DNA of 64,000 nt from Rheinheimera sp. A13L (GCF_000217935.1 NZ_AFHI01000007.1:1-64000), one strand, 5' to 3'. Positions 26,536 through 34,975 are shown, counted from the first letter of the stretch. The notes: a model not told the origin generated them from the sequence alone. Numbers and translations: made by a program.

Positions 26536-28698
26536 TTAATTCAGTTTGAACCACCAGAACACAGCACCAGCTAAAACCAGCAACAGGATCAGCAAAGTTC
26601 CCCAAGACCGTTTTTTCTCAGCAAAAGGATCGGCTAAGCTGCGTTTTGCGCCCGCAGGCAAACGAGCCAGTCCTGTTAAAGCAGCACCAAAAGGCACATT
26701 AATTTTAGCTCTGGTGTTCACCGCCCAGCCATTCGCATCCAGCAATGGCCCCAAATTACGCCGACGCAAGGTTAAAAAAGCCATCAACATCGAAGGCCCT
26801 GAGATCAGTATGAACACAGCAGCTATCACCAGCGGAATTTGCCACCAGACCAGCGAAAAAAGCCCGGCTATCATCGCAGCCAAAGCAGTACCAATAGCTC
26901 CTACGGCTAAACCCATAGCCGCAAAAATACCGGCAAACTTAGCAATATCAAAACCAGCGGCAGCAGGTGTTGCCGGCGCTGGAGCTGCGGCAACTGCAGT
27001 GACACCAGTGTTGGTTTTGGTTTCAATATCTTTATCGCGTGAGGCAGCAAACTTTTGTATCTGGCTTTCGATAAATGCAGCCACCCTTTTGTAAGGAGAC
27101 CAGAATGCCTGACCAATACTGACAGGCTGAGCCACCACTTTAGTCACCATGGCCCGCCAGTCCCGGCCTTGTCTGTCGTAAAACACACCGTTCCGGCCTG
27201 GTACCATTAATTCGTCTACATCTCCTCCGGTCAAAGCCGCTACTATCTGCAACGGGGCTTCACCTTTTCGCTCACAGGTACAATACACCAGATAACAACC
27301 GCTAAAAGGTGCCATAGTGGCATGACGCGCCATATCAGACACTTTGAGTACCAGCTCACAGCTGCGCTGATCCAGATACAAGGTTCCTATCTGAAAAATA
27401 GCTTTGTTTTTACTTTGATAAAAATCACTTAAAGACACAAAGTTACGTAACAAGGTGACTAAATCACGTTGATATCGCACTAAACGTTCGACGGCGTCGA
27501 CGTTATCAGCAAATACCGATGCAGAACGATCCTGAGCAATTAAGGCTTCAAGCCTGGCTTTGCCATCGCCAGCCACTATAGCCTGCAAACGCTCCGCAGC
27601 CAGTTGATGCAAGCTGGTATCAGGTTTAGCTGCTTGCCACAGACGCCACGGCTCTAACTGCTGGCAAATACTTTTCCACTGCTCCGCTGTTAAATGAGCG
27701 GCTTTCGTTTTACTTTTGCTCCCCAGCAAAGGGTCAACGACCAGGAGTTTAAATTGGCTCATCGCACTGGCCCAGGCCGGATTAATGCCTTCGCCCAGCG
27801 GTAAGGATTGCCCCGCAGCAATAGCGGCTAAAGGCAAAGCCGCAACATCCTTGTCACTGCTACTAATGGCTTTATTACTTAATAAGTCATACACAGCAAC
27901 AGCAGGATTTAAGGCTTCAGCAGCACGATTATCAAAAGCGGCCAACTGACAGCGAACAAAAAAGTCATCTACCTTGGCTTTAACCGCTTCAAAAGCAGCA
28001 ACAGCATCATTTGTTTTATCAGCTAAAGGACAAAACAGCGGATCAGCAGGATCAGCTGCGGCATGCCAGTCCACCACGGCAGCAGCTTGTTGGTAAAACG
28101 CATTCAGGCTATCACTGTGGATCCCCAAACCACCACTACGATCCGGCTGTCCGCCCTGAGTCTGAATAATTTCAGTGATCAGCTGCACCAGCTCGGGATC
28201 TGCGGTCAATTCGGCCATGACCACACCATCGCCATTAAAATGATGGGGCGAAAACAGCAGTGTCTTATCAGCCAGATCAGTAACCTGCAAGGGGTCGGCT
28301 TCCGTTTTACCTGTGATTTCCAGCACACGCAGCGCAGCAGCTTTGAGGTTAGCGCCTTCAGCATCCTGATCCTTAATGGCGCTCAGCGGTAAACCTGGCG
28401 CCTTAAACATGATTTCCGCATCCAGCACCCGCTCACAACTCCAGCGCACAGCAGAGAGAATTTCCGGCACCCGGATTTGGCCATCACCATCCTGATCCAA
28501 CAAAGCCAGAGTCCGGCAGTCAAATTCAAGGCCAGTGGTAGGACAGTTCAATACTGTCCAGAGTTTGGGGTCTAGTTCAGTTAAATGCTGCAGATCTGCA
28601 GCAGAGTCCAGCGCCACCTGATCAAAACCACCGGATCGGAAAAAACGCCATTTATGTTGAGATTGAATAGTTGCCAAAGCATGCTCTCCCTGAGGCAT
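26536..28698 (-). CDS. Uncharacterised EF-hand protein with C-terminal membrane helices
   Basis: I do not recognise a named family for this 720-residue protein. A canonical EF-hand loop (DQDGDGQIRVPE) lies at about residues 68-80, preceded by a conserved-looking LDPKLWTVLNCPT stretch. A weaker acidic loop (FNGDGVV) lies near 152. The middle is long, mostly helical and soluble. The C-terminal 170 residues hold an Ala/Pro-rich linker (AAAPAPATPAAA), about three membrane helices, a basic stretch and a final helix (LLILLLVLAGAVFWWF). There is no signal peptide, so the large N-terminal part is probably cytoplasmic. It stands alone between terminators. Calcium-responsive membrane function is a guess. 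Confidence 0.8.
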   Translation of the reverse strand: MPQGEHALATIQSQHKWRFFRSGGFDQVALDSAADLQHLTELDPKLWTVLNCPTTGLEFDCRTLALLDQDGDGQIRVPEILSAVRWSCERVLDAEIMFKAPGLPLSAIKDQDAEGANLKAAALRVLEITGKTEADPLQVTDLADKTLLFSPHHFNGDGVVMAELTADPELVQLITEIIQTQGGQPDRSGGLGIHSDSLNAFYQQAAAVVDWHAAADPADPLFCPLADKTNDAVAAFEAVKAKVDDFFVRCQLAAFDNRAAEALNPAVAVYDLLSNKAISSSDKDVAALPLAAIAAGQSLPLGEGINPAWASAMSQFKLLVVDPLLGSKSKTKAAHLTAEQWKSICQQLEPWRLWQAAKPDTSLHQLAAERLQAIVAGDGKARLEALIAQDRSASVFADNVDAVERLVRYQRDLVTLLRNFVSLSDFYQSKNKAIFQIGTLYLDQRSCELVLKVSDMARHATMAPFSGCYLVYCTCERKGEAPLQIVAALTGGDVDELMVPGRNGVFYDRQGRDWRAMVTKVVAQPVSIGQAFWSPYKRVAAFIESQIQKFAASRDKDIETKTNTGVTAVAAAPAPATPAAAGFDIAKFAGIFAAMGLAVGAIGTALAAMIAGLFSLVWWQIPLVIAAVFILISGPSMLMAFLTLRRRNLGPLLDANGWAVNTRAKINVPFGAALTGLARLPAGAKRSLADPFAEKKRSWGTLLILLLVLAGAVFWWFKLN

Positions 28699-28789
28699 TA
28701 GTTTTACCTAGCATAATTCAGAGCAGCCAGAGTTACCAAACCCTAAGTGAAGAAAGTCCTTAAATAACAACACAAAAGCAGAATTTTCT

Positions 28790-28817
28790 AAAAAAAGGCC
28801 ACTTATTGAAAGTGGCC
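28790..28817 (-). terminator. Terminator of azoR
   Basis: The stem ggccactt (28797-28804)/aagtggcc (28810-28817) is followed on the minus strand by seven T (A run at 28790-28796). Confidence 0.85.
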
Positions 28818-28864
28818 AAAGCTTGTGGGAAACAGAGTGAGTACAGAAAAAACCAACAGCCTCG

Positions 28865-29470
28865 TTAAGCAGCTACTGCCGGAGCTAATTCAGCGATACG
28901 GGCTTTTGCGGCAGAAAGTGCTTTTTCAGCGCTTTCCGGGCCCATATTTAAGCCTTCAGCATAGATAAAGTTTAAATCTTTTAAACCCATGAAGTTCAGT
29001 ATTGTATTGAGAAACGGAGTTTGTGAGTCCAATGCCGTGCCCTGATACAAACCGCCGCGGGTGGCAAAAATAAAGACTGGTTTGTCTTGCAGCAGGCCTA
29101 CAGGGCCGCTTTCAGTGTATTTAAAGGTCACGCCGGCTCGAGCCAGACGATCAAAATAGGCCTTTAACTGACTTGGAATACCAAAGTTGTACATAGGAAC
29201 GCCAATCACAATAGCGTCAGCCTTTTTAATTTGAGCAACAGCCTGGTCAGATAAAGCAGCCAAAGCTTTTTGTTCATCGCTACGGTCTGACTCTGGAGTC
29301 ATCCAGGCGGCCATTTCTGTCATAGTCAAATGGGGGTAGCTGTCCTGCACCAGATCCAGAGTTTCAGTGCTGAAACCTGCGGGTAAAGAAGCTAAGAATT
29401 GCTGACTTAGCTGAGTTGATTGACCTTTGTCGCCGCTTATCGAACTATTAATTACTAATACATGTGCCAT
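28865..29470 (-). CDS. azoR: FMN-dependent NADH-azoreductase
   Basis: This 201-residue flavodoxin-fold quinone/azo reductase has the same length as E. coli AzoR. Signatures include VLVINSSISGDKGQS at the FMN phosphate loop, VIGVPMYNFGIPSQLKAYFD, and FATRGGLYQGT. Such enzymes reduce quinones and azo compounds by two electrons and are tied to thiol/electrophile stress. The frame opens at 29509, but the ATG at 29470 has AGGAG eight bases upstream and matches the family start. It is divergent from the ECF sigma gene, sharing a 230-bp control region. Confidence 0.92.
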   Translation of the reverse strand: MAHVLVINSSISGDKGQSTQLSQQFLASLPAGFSTETLDLVQDSYPHLTMTEMAAWMTPESDRSDEQKALAALSDQAVAQIKKADAIVIGVPMYNFGIPSQLKAYFDRLARAGVTFKYTESGPVGLLQDKPVFIFATRGGLYQGTALDSQTPFLNTILNFMGLKDLNFIYAEGLNMGPESAEKALSAAKARIAELAPAVAA

Positions 29471-29702
29471 GGTGATTTCTCCTGTCGAGTTAGTAAAAAC
29501 AGAATACATTTTATTTTTTCGACAAAAAATCAGAATAAAACGAAGAAACCTTTCTATTTTTTAAACCAATCTAAAGTTGAATCCACAGCGTAAATAAAGC
29601 ACAGGCAAAAATGATACAGACAGGATTGGAATAATGTTGGATCCAACATCAGTTCAAAGGCATGATGACAGGAATTATCAGAGGCCCGGTATTCAAGGAT
29701 CT

Positions 29703-30284
29703 ATGTCAGTTCAACCACCAGATAATGCGCAGTGGGAACAAGCTTTAACTTTTATTGCAGTGGATCGCGATAAAAAAGCTTATTCACAGTTGTTCAGTTA
29801 CTTTGCACCACGTTTAAAAGCTTTTGGCTTAAAAATGTTTGGTAATGAGCAACAAGCCATGGAAATGGTGCAGGACACTATGTTGAATGTGTGGCAAAAG
29901 GCCAGGCTCTTTGACGCCAGCCGTGGTTGTGCTTCGACCTGGATTTTTACTATTGCCCGTAATGTACGTTTTGATATGTTACGCAAAAAACAAAGCCGTA
30001 AAGATGAACTCTCTGCCGACGATTTGTTTTTTGATGGCGATTATCCGGAACAGGAAGGAACGGACAGCAACGAATGGGACTTATGGTTGCTGGCGGAAAA
30101 AGTTGCACCCCATTTTGCCAAACTGCCTCCAGCGCAGCGTGATGTGATGGAAAAAGTGTATTTAGAGGAAAAATCGCATCAGGAAGTATCGGAAGAACTG
30201 GCTATTCCTTTGGGCACAGTCAAATCCCGTATTCGCCTTGCGCTCGACAGATTAAGAGAGGCCATTGATGATCCACGCAGTTAA
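29703..30284 (+). CDS. ECF sigma factor, RpoE/ChrR-partner type
   Basis: This 193-residue extracytoplasmic-function sigma factor has region 2 (about 20-90: AYSQLFSYFAPRLKAFGLK, MVQDTMLNVWQKA, TWIFTIARNVRFDMLRK) and region 4 (about 130-185: LPPAQRDVMEKVYLEEKSH, the helix-turn-helix LAIPLGTVKSRIRLALDRLR). The gene directly downstream encodes a ChrR-like zinc anti-sigma factor, which places it in the ECF group that answers singlet oxygen and related stress. An ATG at 29634 would add 23 residues and also has a GGA upstream. I prefer 29703 (AAGGA upstream) because region 2 then begins near the N-terminus. Confidence 0.88.
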   Translation: MSVQPPDNAQWEQALTFIAVDRDKKAYSQLFSYFAPRLKAFGLKMFGNEQQAMEMVQDTMLNVWQKARLFDASRGCASTWIFTIARNVRFDMLRKKQSRKDELSADDLFFDGDYPEQEGTDSNEWDLWLLAEKVAPHFAKLPPAQRDVMEKVYLEEKSHQEVSEELAIPLGTVKSRIRLALDRLREAIDDPRS

Positions 30285-30936
30285 ACATCACCCGGCGCTG
30301 GAGCTGCTGGAACAGTATATTGAAGCCAGTCTGGCCCCTGAATTAAGCCTGGCTATTGCAGCACACCTGGATCTGTGCCCACATTGTCAACGCATTAAGA
30401 TGGATTTGGAAGCTGAAGCCGGGGCACATTTGGCCGCCTTACCTCAGGCACAAAGCGCAGAAACTGACTGGCAACAGATGTTGGATTTTATTACCGATCA
30501 ACCAGAAGTTGCAGCGCAGCTGACCCAACGGCAGCCTTTTGCAGTACAAATTCAGAATAGTGAAATTTTATTACCAGCTTCGCTAAAGCCGCTGCTGAAA
30601 AACAAGCTGAAGTGGTTAAATTTAGGTGGGATCAGCTCGGCAAAGCTGGCAGGTGAAGACCAACACAATGTGTCTTTACTTTATATTCGTAAAGACAGCG
30701 AAGTGCCACAACATACTCATTTGGGTTTGGAAATCACCTTAGTCCTTAAAGGTAAAATCTACGACGAATCGGGTTGTTATGGTGAAGGTGATTTATTGAT
30801 TAATACACCAGACCATACTCATACGCCACGCACCATGAGCGAAGATTGTTTGTGTTTGTCGGTATTAACAGCACCACTGAAGTTTAAAAAAGGCTTAACA
30901 CGTTTGTTAAACCCTCTACAGCATCTGTTTTACTAA
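30268..30936 (+). CDS. chrR: ChrR-like zinc-binding anti-sigma factor with cupin domain
   Basis: This 222-residue partner of the preceding sigma factor has an N-terminal zinc anti-sigma motif (His33, Cys37, Cys40 in AAHLDLCPHC, with an earlier His) and a C-terminal cupin. The cupin has candidate metal ligands His149, His151, Glu155 (HTHLGLE) and His183 or His185 (DHTHTP). In Rhodobacter ChrR the cupin domain is needed to release the sigma factor under singlet oxygen. The ATG at 30268 overlaps the sigma gene by 17 bases and has GAGAGG upstream, so translation is coupled. A TTG one codon earlier is less likely. Confidence 0.88.
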   Translation: MIHAVKHHPALELLEQYIEASLAPELSLAIAAHLDLCPHCQRIKMDLEAEAGAHLAALPQAQSAETDWQQMLDFITDQPEVAAQLTQRQPFAVQIQNSEILLPASLKPLLKNKLKWLNLGGISSAKLAGEDQHNVSLLYIRKDSEVPQHTHLGLEITLVLKGKIYDESGCYGEGDLLINTPDHTHTPRTMSEDCLCLSVLTAPLKFKKGLTRLLNPLQHLFY

Positions 30937-30954
30937 ACAGGTGCTGGCTGTTGC

Positions 30955-30973
30955 GGCGACCTTTATGGTCGCC
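30955..30973 (+). terminator. Hairpin after the sigma/anti-sigma operon
   Basis: ggcgacc (30955-30961) and ggtcgcc (30967-30973) pair around TTTAT. No good T run follows, so termination is uncertain. Confidence 0.4.
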
Positions 30974-31010
30974 CGTCTATCTGTCGAAGCTAAGTACGAA
31001 AACCAAAAGT

Positions 31011-33281
31011 TCAGGCTAACAAAGCCACTCCACCTTTTAAGTTAAACACCAGCTCAAAGCCTGCCCTGTTAAGCACTTTGGCGGCTAATAAACTTCGATT
31101 TCCTGAACGACAAACCAATAATGTTGGCTGCTGTTCCATTTGATGATGATCGCTGTGCTGCTCTGCCACCTGCTGTACTAATGCCGACAAAGGCACTTCC
31201 TTACAGACTAAATCCGGCAAATACACGGACAAAGCGCCAGCGGCCTGCTCGTGAGGTTCACGTACATCCCAGATCTGTAAGTTTGGATACTGTTGTATCA
31301 AGGCAGCAATTTGATCTTTATCAATGACAGCTGTGGCGTCGGATGCACAGACTTCCACCACGCCACAAAAATGCCCTGATTGCTGGTGCAGCCAGTCGGT
31401 TTGACGCTGTAACTCGCTTAACCACAGTTCTGCTGTATCTTCAGTATTCAGCACCTGTTGCAACACTGGCTGCTCCTGCAACATCAGATCCCAGCGTGTG
31501 AAAAAGCGCTGGGCATAATCATGACTGGATAATAATAAGGTTTGAGGTTCAAGCTGCTGGCTCAAAGCGCGCAAACTCTGGCGAAACGCCTGGCTGTCAC
31601 CACCTGGTAAATCCAGCCGGCCTGTGCCACCCGGCAGAATAAAATCGCCAACCAAAGCAAATTTCTGCTGCTGTTTTTGTTCTGCAAATTGCCTTACCAG
31701 AATAGTCACGGCTTCAGGGCTATGACCAGGCGTTGCCACGGTTTCCAGCTGATATGCGCCCATCTTTATACGGGGTTCGGTCAAAGGCCAGCCGAGCGTA
31801 GTGGTATTTGCGTCACCCATCAGATCAGCTAATAAGGTCACCAGTTCAGGCCGGGCCGACGGATGATCTTTGTGCAAATGCGTATCCAGAATAGCCCGCA
31901 CTTTTAACTGATGGCCCTGCACCAAAAGCGCGATCCGGCTGGCCAGAGGCAATACAGCATCAATAATAATAACTTCAGAAGTTTCGGCCGACACCAGCAA
32001 ATAGCTGCATAAATCTTCATGTTTTAACTGCACTAAGCCTGCTAATGGCTGCAGCTCTGTACTGCTGGCGTCACTTAATACCAGACAACAGGAATTAACC
32101 ACCACCTTTAGTGCCAGAATAGCCTTGCAGGCTTGCTGACACTCCTCTGCTGTCATAGCCGGGCCAAAGGATAAACGAATAGCGCCCTGACTACGCCACA
32201 AGGGTAAACCCATTGCATTCAGCACAAAACTGGTCGGAATTTTAGAGCTGCAAGCCGAGCCAGAGCTAACACGAATACCAGCGGCATCAAACAAATCCAT
32301 AATGTCTTTGCTGGCAAAACCCGGCACAGAGAAGTTGATGGTGGTAGGGACTATATAAGGCCTGTCACTGTTCAGAACCAGATCAGGAAAGACCTGGCGC
32401 AGGGCGGACAGCAGTTGATCACGATAAAGCCACAGTTGCTGTTCTGGCTGAAAGACCGAACCTTCTTTTAATTTCAGTTGCTGAAATATCGCCTGCAAGG
32501 CTGCAATACCTGGTAAGTTTTCAGTACCTGAACGCAAACCACTCTCTTGCCCGCCGCCTGCTAATAATGGCTGATAAGGCGTACCTTTGCGTACATACAA
32601 AAACCCTATGCCTTTGGGAGCATAGAGTTTATGACCACTAAAGGGCGCGTAGTCTATGGTCATTTGTTCGAGCTGCAATGGCATTTTGCCAAGAGCCTGC
32701 ACACAGTCCACCATCCACAAAACGTCTGGGGCAACGGCACGGATGAGTTGCTGCAAAGCGGCAAGGTCCTGCTTTACACCTGTCTCGTTATTGGCAGCCA
32801 TAGTGCAAATAAGCAGGGTGTTTGGCAGTTGTGCACGAATAAAGTCAAAATCCAACAGGCCATGCTGATCGACCGGAATAGCTTTAATAGTCGCGCCCAG
32901 CTGCAACACATGGTTCCAGTGTTCAAGGCTCTGAGGCACAGCTTTGTGTTCAGTGGCCCCGTACAATAAGCTAAAAGTGGATCCTGTTTTTCCGGACATG
33001 CGGGCATGCAACAAAGCGGAGAAAATAGAACTCTGAATGCCTTCAGTGGCACCTGAGGTAAAAACGATGTCACCCGATCCTGCGCCAATCAGCTGACGAG
33101 CCAGTTGTCTGGTGCTTTCGAGCTCCACTTTGGCTTTAATACCTGTGCTGTGGCTGCTGCTGGGATTACCAAAACACTGCTGCATCGTATGCTGAACAGC
33201 TGCTGCAGCACAACTCAACACCGCTGTGGTGGCATTATTGTCCAGATAAATTTCTTGTGGCCGGATGACAGACTTTTGCAT
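31011..33281 (-). CDS. Triple fusion: cysteine desulfurase, persulfide-dioxygenase-like MBL domain, rhodanese
   Basis: This 756-residue protein joins three sulfur-chemistry domains. Residues 1-400 form a class V PLP cysteine desulfurase of the NifS/IscS type: PLP lysine Lys218 in SGHK and persulfide cysteine Cys344 in SSGSACSSK. Residues about 410-640 form a metallo-beta-lactamase fold with His468, His470, Asp472, His473 (THLHKDH), His520, Asp546 and His587, resembling ETHE1/persulfide dioxygenase or glyoxalase II. Residues about 660-756 form a rhodanese with Cys724 in CRSGNRS and WDVREPHE. The ATG at 33281 is chosen because the desulfurase begins there; the frame opens at 33386. A strong sigma70 promoter lies upstream. 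The cofactors and direction of sulfur flow are inference. Confidence 0.9.
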   Translation of the reverse strand: MQKSVIRPQEIYLDNNATTAVLSCAAAAVQHTMQQCFGNPSSSHSTGIKAKVELESTRQLARQLIGAGSGDIVFTSGATEGIQSSIFSALLHARMSGKTGSTFSLLYGATEHKAVPQSLEHWNHVLQLGATIKAIPVDQHGLLDFDFIRAQLPNTLLICTMAANNETGVKQDLAALQQLIRAVAPDVLWMVDCVQALGKMPLQLEQMTIDYAPFSGHKLYAPKGIGFLYVRKGTPYQPLLAGGGQESGLRSGTENLPGIAALQAIFQQLKLKEGSVFQPEQQLWLYRDQLLSALRQVFPDLVLNSDRPYIVPTTINFSVPGFASKDIMDLFDAAGIRVSSGSACSSKIPTSFVLNAMGLPLWRSQGAIRLSFGPAMTAEECQQACKAILALKVVVNSCCLVLSDASSTELQPLAGLVQLKHEDLCSYLLVSAETSEVIIIDAVLPLASRIALLVQGHQLKVRAILDTHLHKDHPSARPELVTLLADLMGDANTTTLGWPLTEPRIKMGAYQLETVATPGHSPEAVTILVRQFAEQKQQQKFALVGDFILPGGTGRLDLPGGDSQAFRQSLRALSQQLEPQTLLLSSHDYAQRFFTRWDLMLQEQPVLQQVLNTEDTAELWLSELQRQTDWLHQQSGHFCGVVEVCASDATAVIDKDQIAALIQQYPNLQIWDVREPHEQAAGALSVYLPDLVCKEVPLSALVQQVAEQHSDHHQMEQQPTLLVCRSGNRSLLAAKVLNRAGFELVFNLKGGVALLA

Positions 33282-33323
33282 GATTCGCCCCATATAACTA
33301 AAGGTTATATTATATATGGCAAC

Positions 33324-33352
33324 ATAATAACCAGCCGTTACAGCTGTGACAA
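33324..33352 (-). promoter_or_regulatory. Sigma70-type promoter of the triple-fusion gene
   Basis: On the minus strand TTGTCA (33347-33352) and TATTAT (33324-33329) are separated by exactly 17 bases. A very AT-rich stretch (TATATAATATAACC) follows before the start codon at 33281. That stretch could hold a repressor site, since GGTTAT and ATAACC flank it. Confidence 0.7.
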
Positions 33353-33393
33353 GGTGATAAAGGTAAGTACAGCTTATCGGATACAAGTAAAGA

Positions 33394-33608
33394 AACCACC
33401 TTCTGAAGATGGTGGCTTTGCGTGAAGCCTCTCAAAGGGGCCTTTTATCGAGTCAAAGAGTGACCACATCATCAGTTACTTTTTATTGAGTTTAAACCTA
33501 AAAACTTAATGCCTAACCCAAGCTTCGTATAGCCTACAAGAAAAATACGAACAAAGTTTCAGGTAAAGCCTGTTTGATGATAACCACCTAATGAAGTAGG
33601 TGGTTTTG
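33394..33608. mobile_element. Hairpin-bounded mini-element, possibly an IS200/IS605-derived remnant
   Basis: Two imperfect palindromes about 27 bp long bound a non-coding stretch of roughly 215 bp. The first (33394-33420) has AACCACCT..TGAAG..GGTGG. The second (33582-33608) matches it at 22 of 27 positions in the same orientation. IS200/IS605 elements carry subterminal hairpins of this kind rather than inverted repeats. No transposase gene lies between, so at most this is a non-autonomous relative. The interior shows nothing else I recognise. Confidence 0.4.
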
Positions 33609-33642
33609 GAGCCGAAAAAACAAAATCGCCTGGAGCGATTTA

Positions 33643-33852
33643 CACTCACATCGTCCTTGATGTTCGCCTCCGGCAGCTAAAGCTGTGCAAAACAGCTATC
33701 CTGCTGTTTTGTCACTCACATCGTCCTTGATGTTCGCCTCCGGCAGCTAAAGCTGTGCAAAACAGCTATCCTGCTGTTTTGTCACTCACATCGTCCATGA
33801 TGTTCGCCTTCGGCAGCTAAAGCTGTGCAAAACAGCTATCCTGCTGTTTTGT
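33643..33852. repeat. Three tandem 70-bp repeats
   Basis: Units start at 33643, 33713 and 33783 with an exact 70-bp period. Units 1 and 2 are identical, and unit 3 differs at two positions (cttgatg to catgatg, cctccgg to ccttcgg). Each unit holds a perfect hairpin AAAACAGC..GCTGTTTT and a smaller cagc..gctg hairpin. There are no spacers between units, so this is not CRISPR. The array abuts the left end of the insertion sequence. Confidence 0.92.
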
Positions 33853-33937
33853 GAACATTGGAGATAATTGGACTCCCCCAGCTCATAGAGCTGGGTTAAT
33901 ATTTTAGTTCTCACACAAAAATATTTTGGAGTCCAAC

Positions 33938-34975
33938 ATGCACAATATAATCGCAGGTGTTGATTTAGCAAAAGAAGAAATTCAGGTTTGTGTTTGTAAA
34001 CACAACAAGGTGCAGTCTAATCGGGCGCAGACACCGACACAATTTGCTTCTTGGTTAGCTTCATCAAAACCCATGACTATTGTATTTGAGGCATGCAGCA
34101 CATCAAATTATTGGAAACAAATCGCGCTAACACATGGGCATGATGCACGACTTATTTCAGCCAAACTTGTTGCCAGTGTGAGACAAAACCAAAAAACGGA
34201 TAAAAATGACGCCTTAGCCGTTGCTCAAGCTGCTCAACTCACTGATGTTTCATTTATTAACGGTAAATCAAAAGAGCAACAAGAACTCCAAACGTTAGCT
34301 CGCTTACGAGAACTTGCCGTTAAACATAAAGTGGCGATGCAAAATCAGATTAAATCTTTATTATTAGAATTTAATATCAGGGTGTCACCCAGCCAAGGCG
34401 GCTTAAGCCGTGTCGTTCAGGGAGTTCTGGAAGATGCTGAAAATGGCTTCTCCATGGTCTTTCGGGAAGCGTTAAATACTGGATGGCAGCAACTCCTACT
34501 CAGCATTGAAGCGATACACAAATATGATAGTTATTTAGAGAAAGCGGCAAATCAGCATGTGATTTGTAAAACTTTACAAGCATTGGAAGGCGTTGGCCCA
34601 CTGAATGCGATCAATCCCTATATTGCTCTCGGTTGTGGGGAAATGGGGCAATTTAAAAAAGGCCGGGATGCTTCTGCCTGCATTGGTTTAACCCCAGTTC
34701 AACATACTTCCGGTGGTAAAGTGAAACTCGGCTCTGTGGGTAAGTACGTTCAAAATAACACGATTAGAAGCTGCTTGGTGAGTGGCGCCATGTCAGCAGT
34801 TAACCATGCAACCCGACGTACGGCAAAAACAAAGAAAGACCTATGGATACAACAAATGGTCGAACGTAGGGGGAAGCGCTGCACTGCTGTTGCGTTGGCC
34901 AATAAAACAGTAAGAACTGCCTTTGCCATGCTAGCGAATGGAACAGAATATAAAGCAGAACTTTTGGCTGCTTAA
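33938..34975 (+). CDS. IS110-family transposase (DEDD recombinase)
   Basis: This 345-residue RNA-guided type recombinase has an N-terminal RuvC-like DEDD domain (GVDLAKEEI with Asp8, FEACSTSNYW, KTDKNDA) and a C-terminal domain with the helix-hairpin-like LQALEGVGPLNA and the ACIGLTPVQHTSGGK region, followed by the conserved Ser region of the family. The ATG at 33938 has GGAG upstream; a TTG four codons earlier opens the frame but is unlikely. The gene is full length with no frameshift, so the element may be active. Both flanking regions match no neighbouring gene. Confidence 0.93.
   Translation: MHNIIAGVDLAKEEIQVCVCKHNKVQSNRAQTPTQFASWLASSKPMTIVFEACSTSNYWKQIALTHGHDARLISAKLVASVRQNQKTDKNDALAVAQAAQLTDVSFINGKSKEQQELQTLARLRELAVKHKVAMQNQIKSLLLEFNIRVSPSQGGLSRVVQGVLEDAENGFSMVFREALNTGWQQLLLSIEAIHKYDSYLEKAANQHVICKTLQALEGVGPLNAINPYIALGCGEMGQFKKGRDASACIGLTPVQHTSGGKVKLGSVGKYVQNNTIRSCLVSGAMSAVNHATRRTAKTKKDLWIQQMVERRGKRCTAVALANKTVRTAFAMLANGTEYKAELLAA

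Noticed and set aside
29510-29633. ECF-type promoter for the sigma operon
   Set aside because: TGAATCC and GCGTAAA stand too close together to be a -35/-10 pair; no convincing match was found.
33643-33852. Repeat array considered as CRISPR
   Set aside because: The 70-bp units are directly adjacent with no variable spacers, and no cas genes are near.
33643-33852. Repeat array considered as integron attC sites
   Set aside because: No integrase, no gene cassettes between units, and the conserved attC core sites are not evident.
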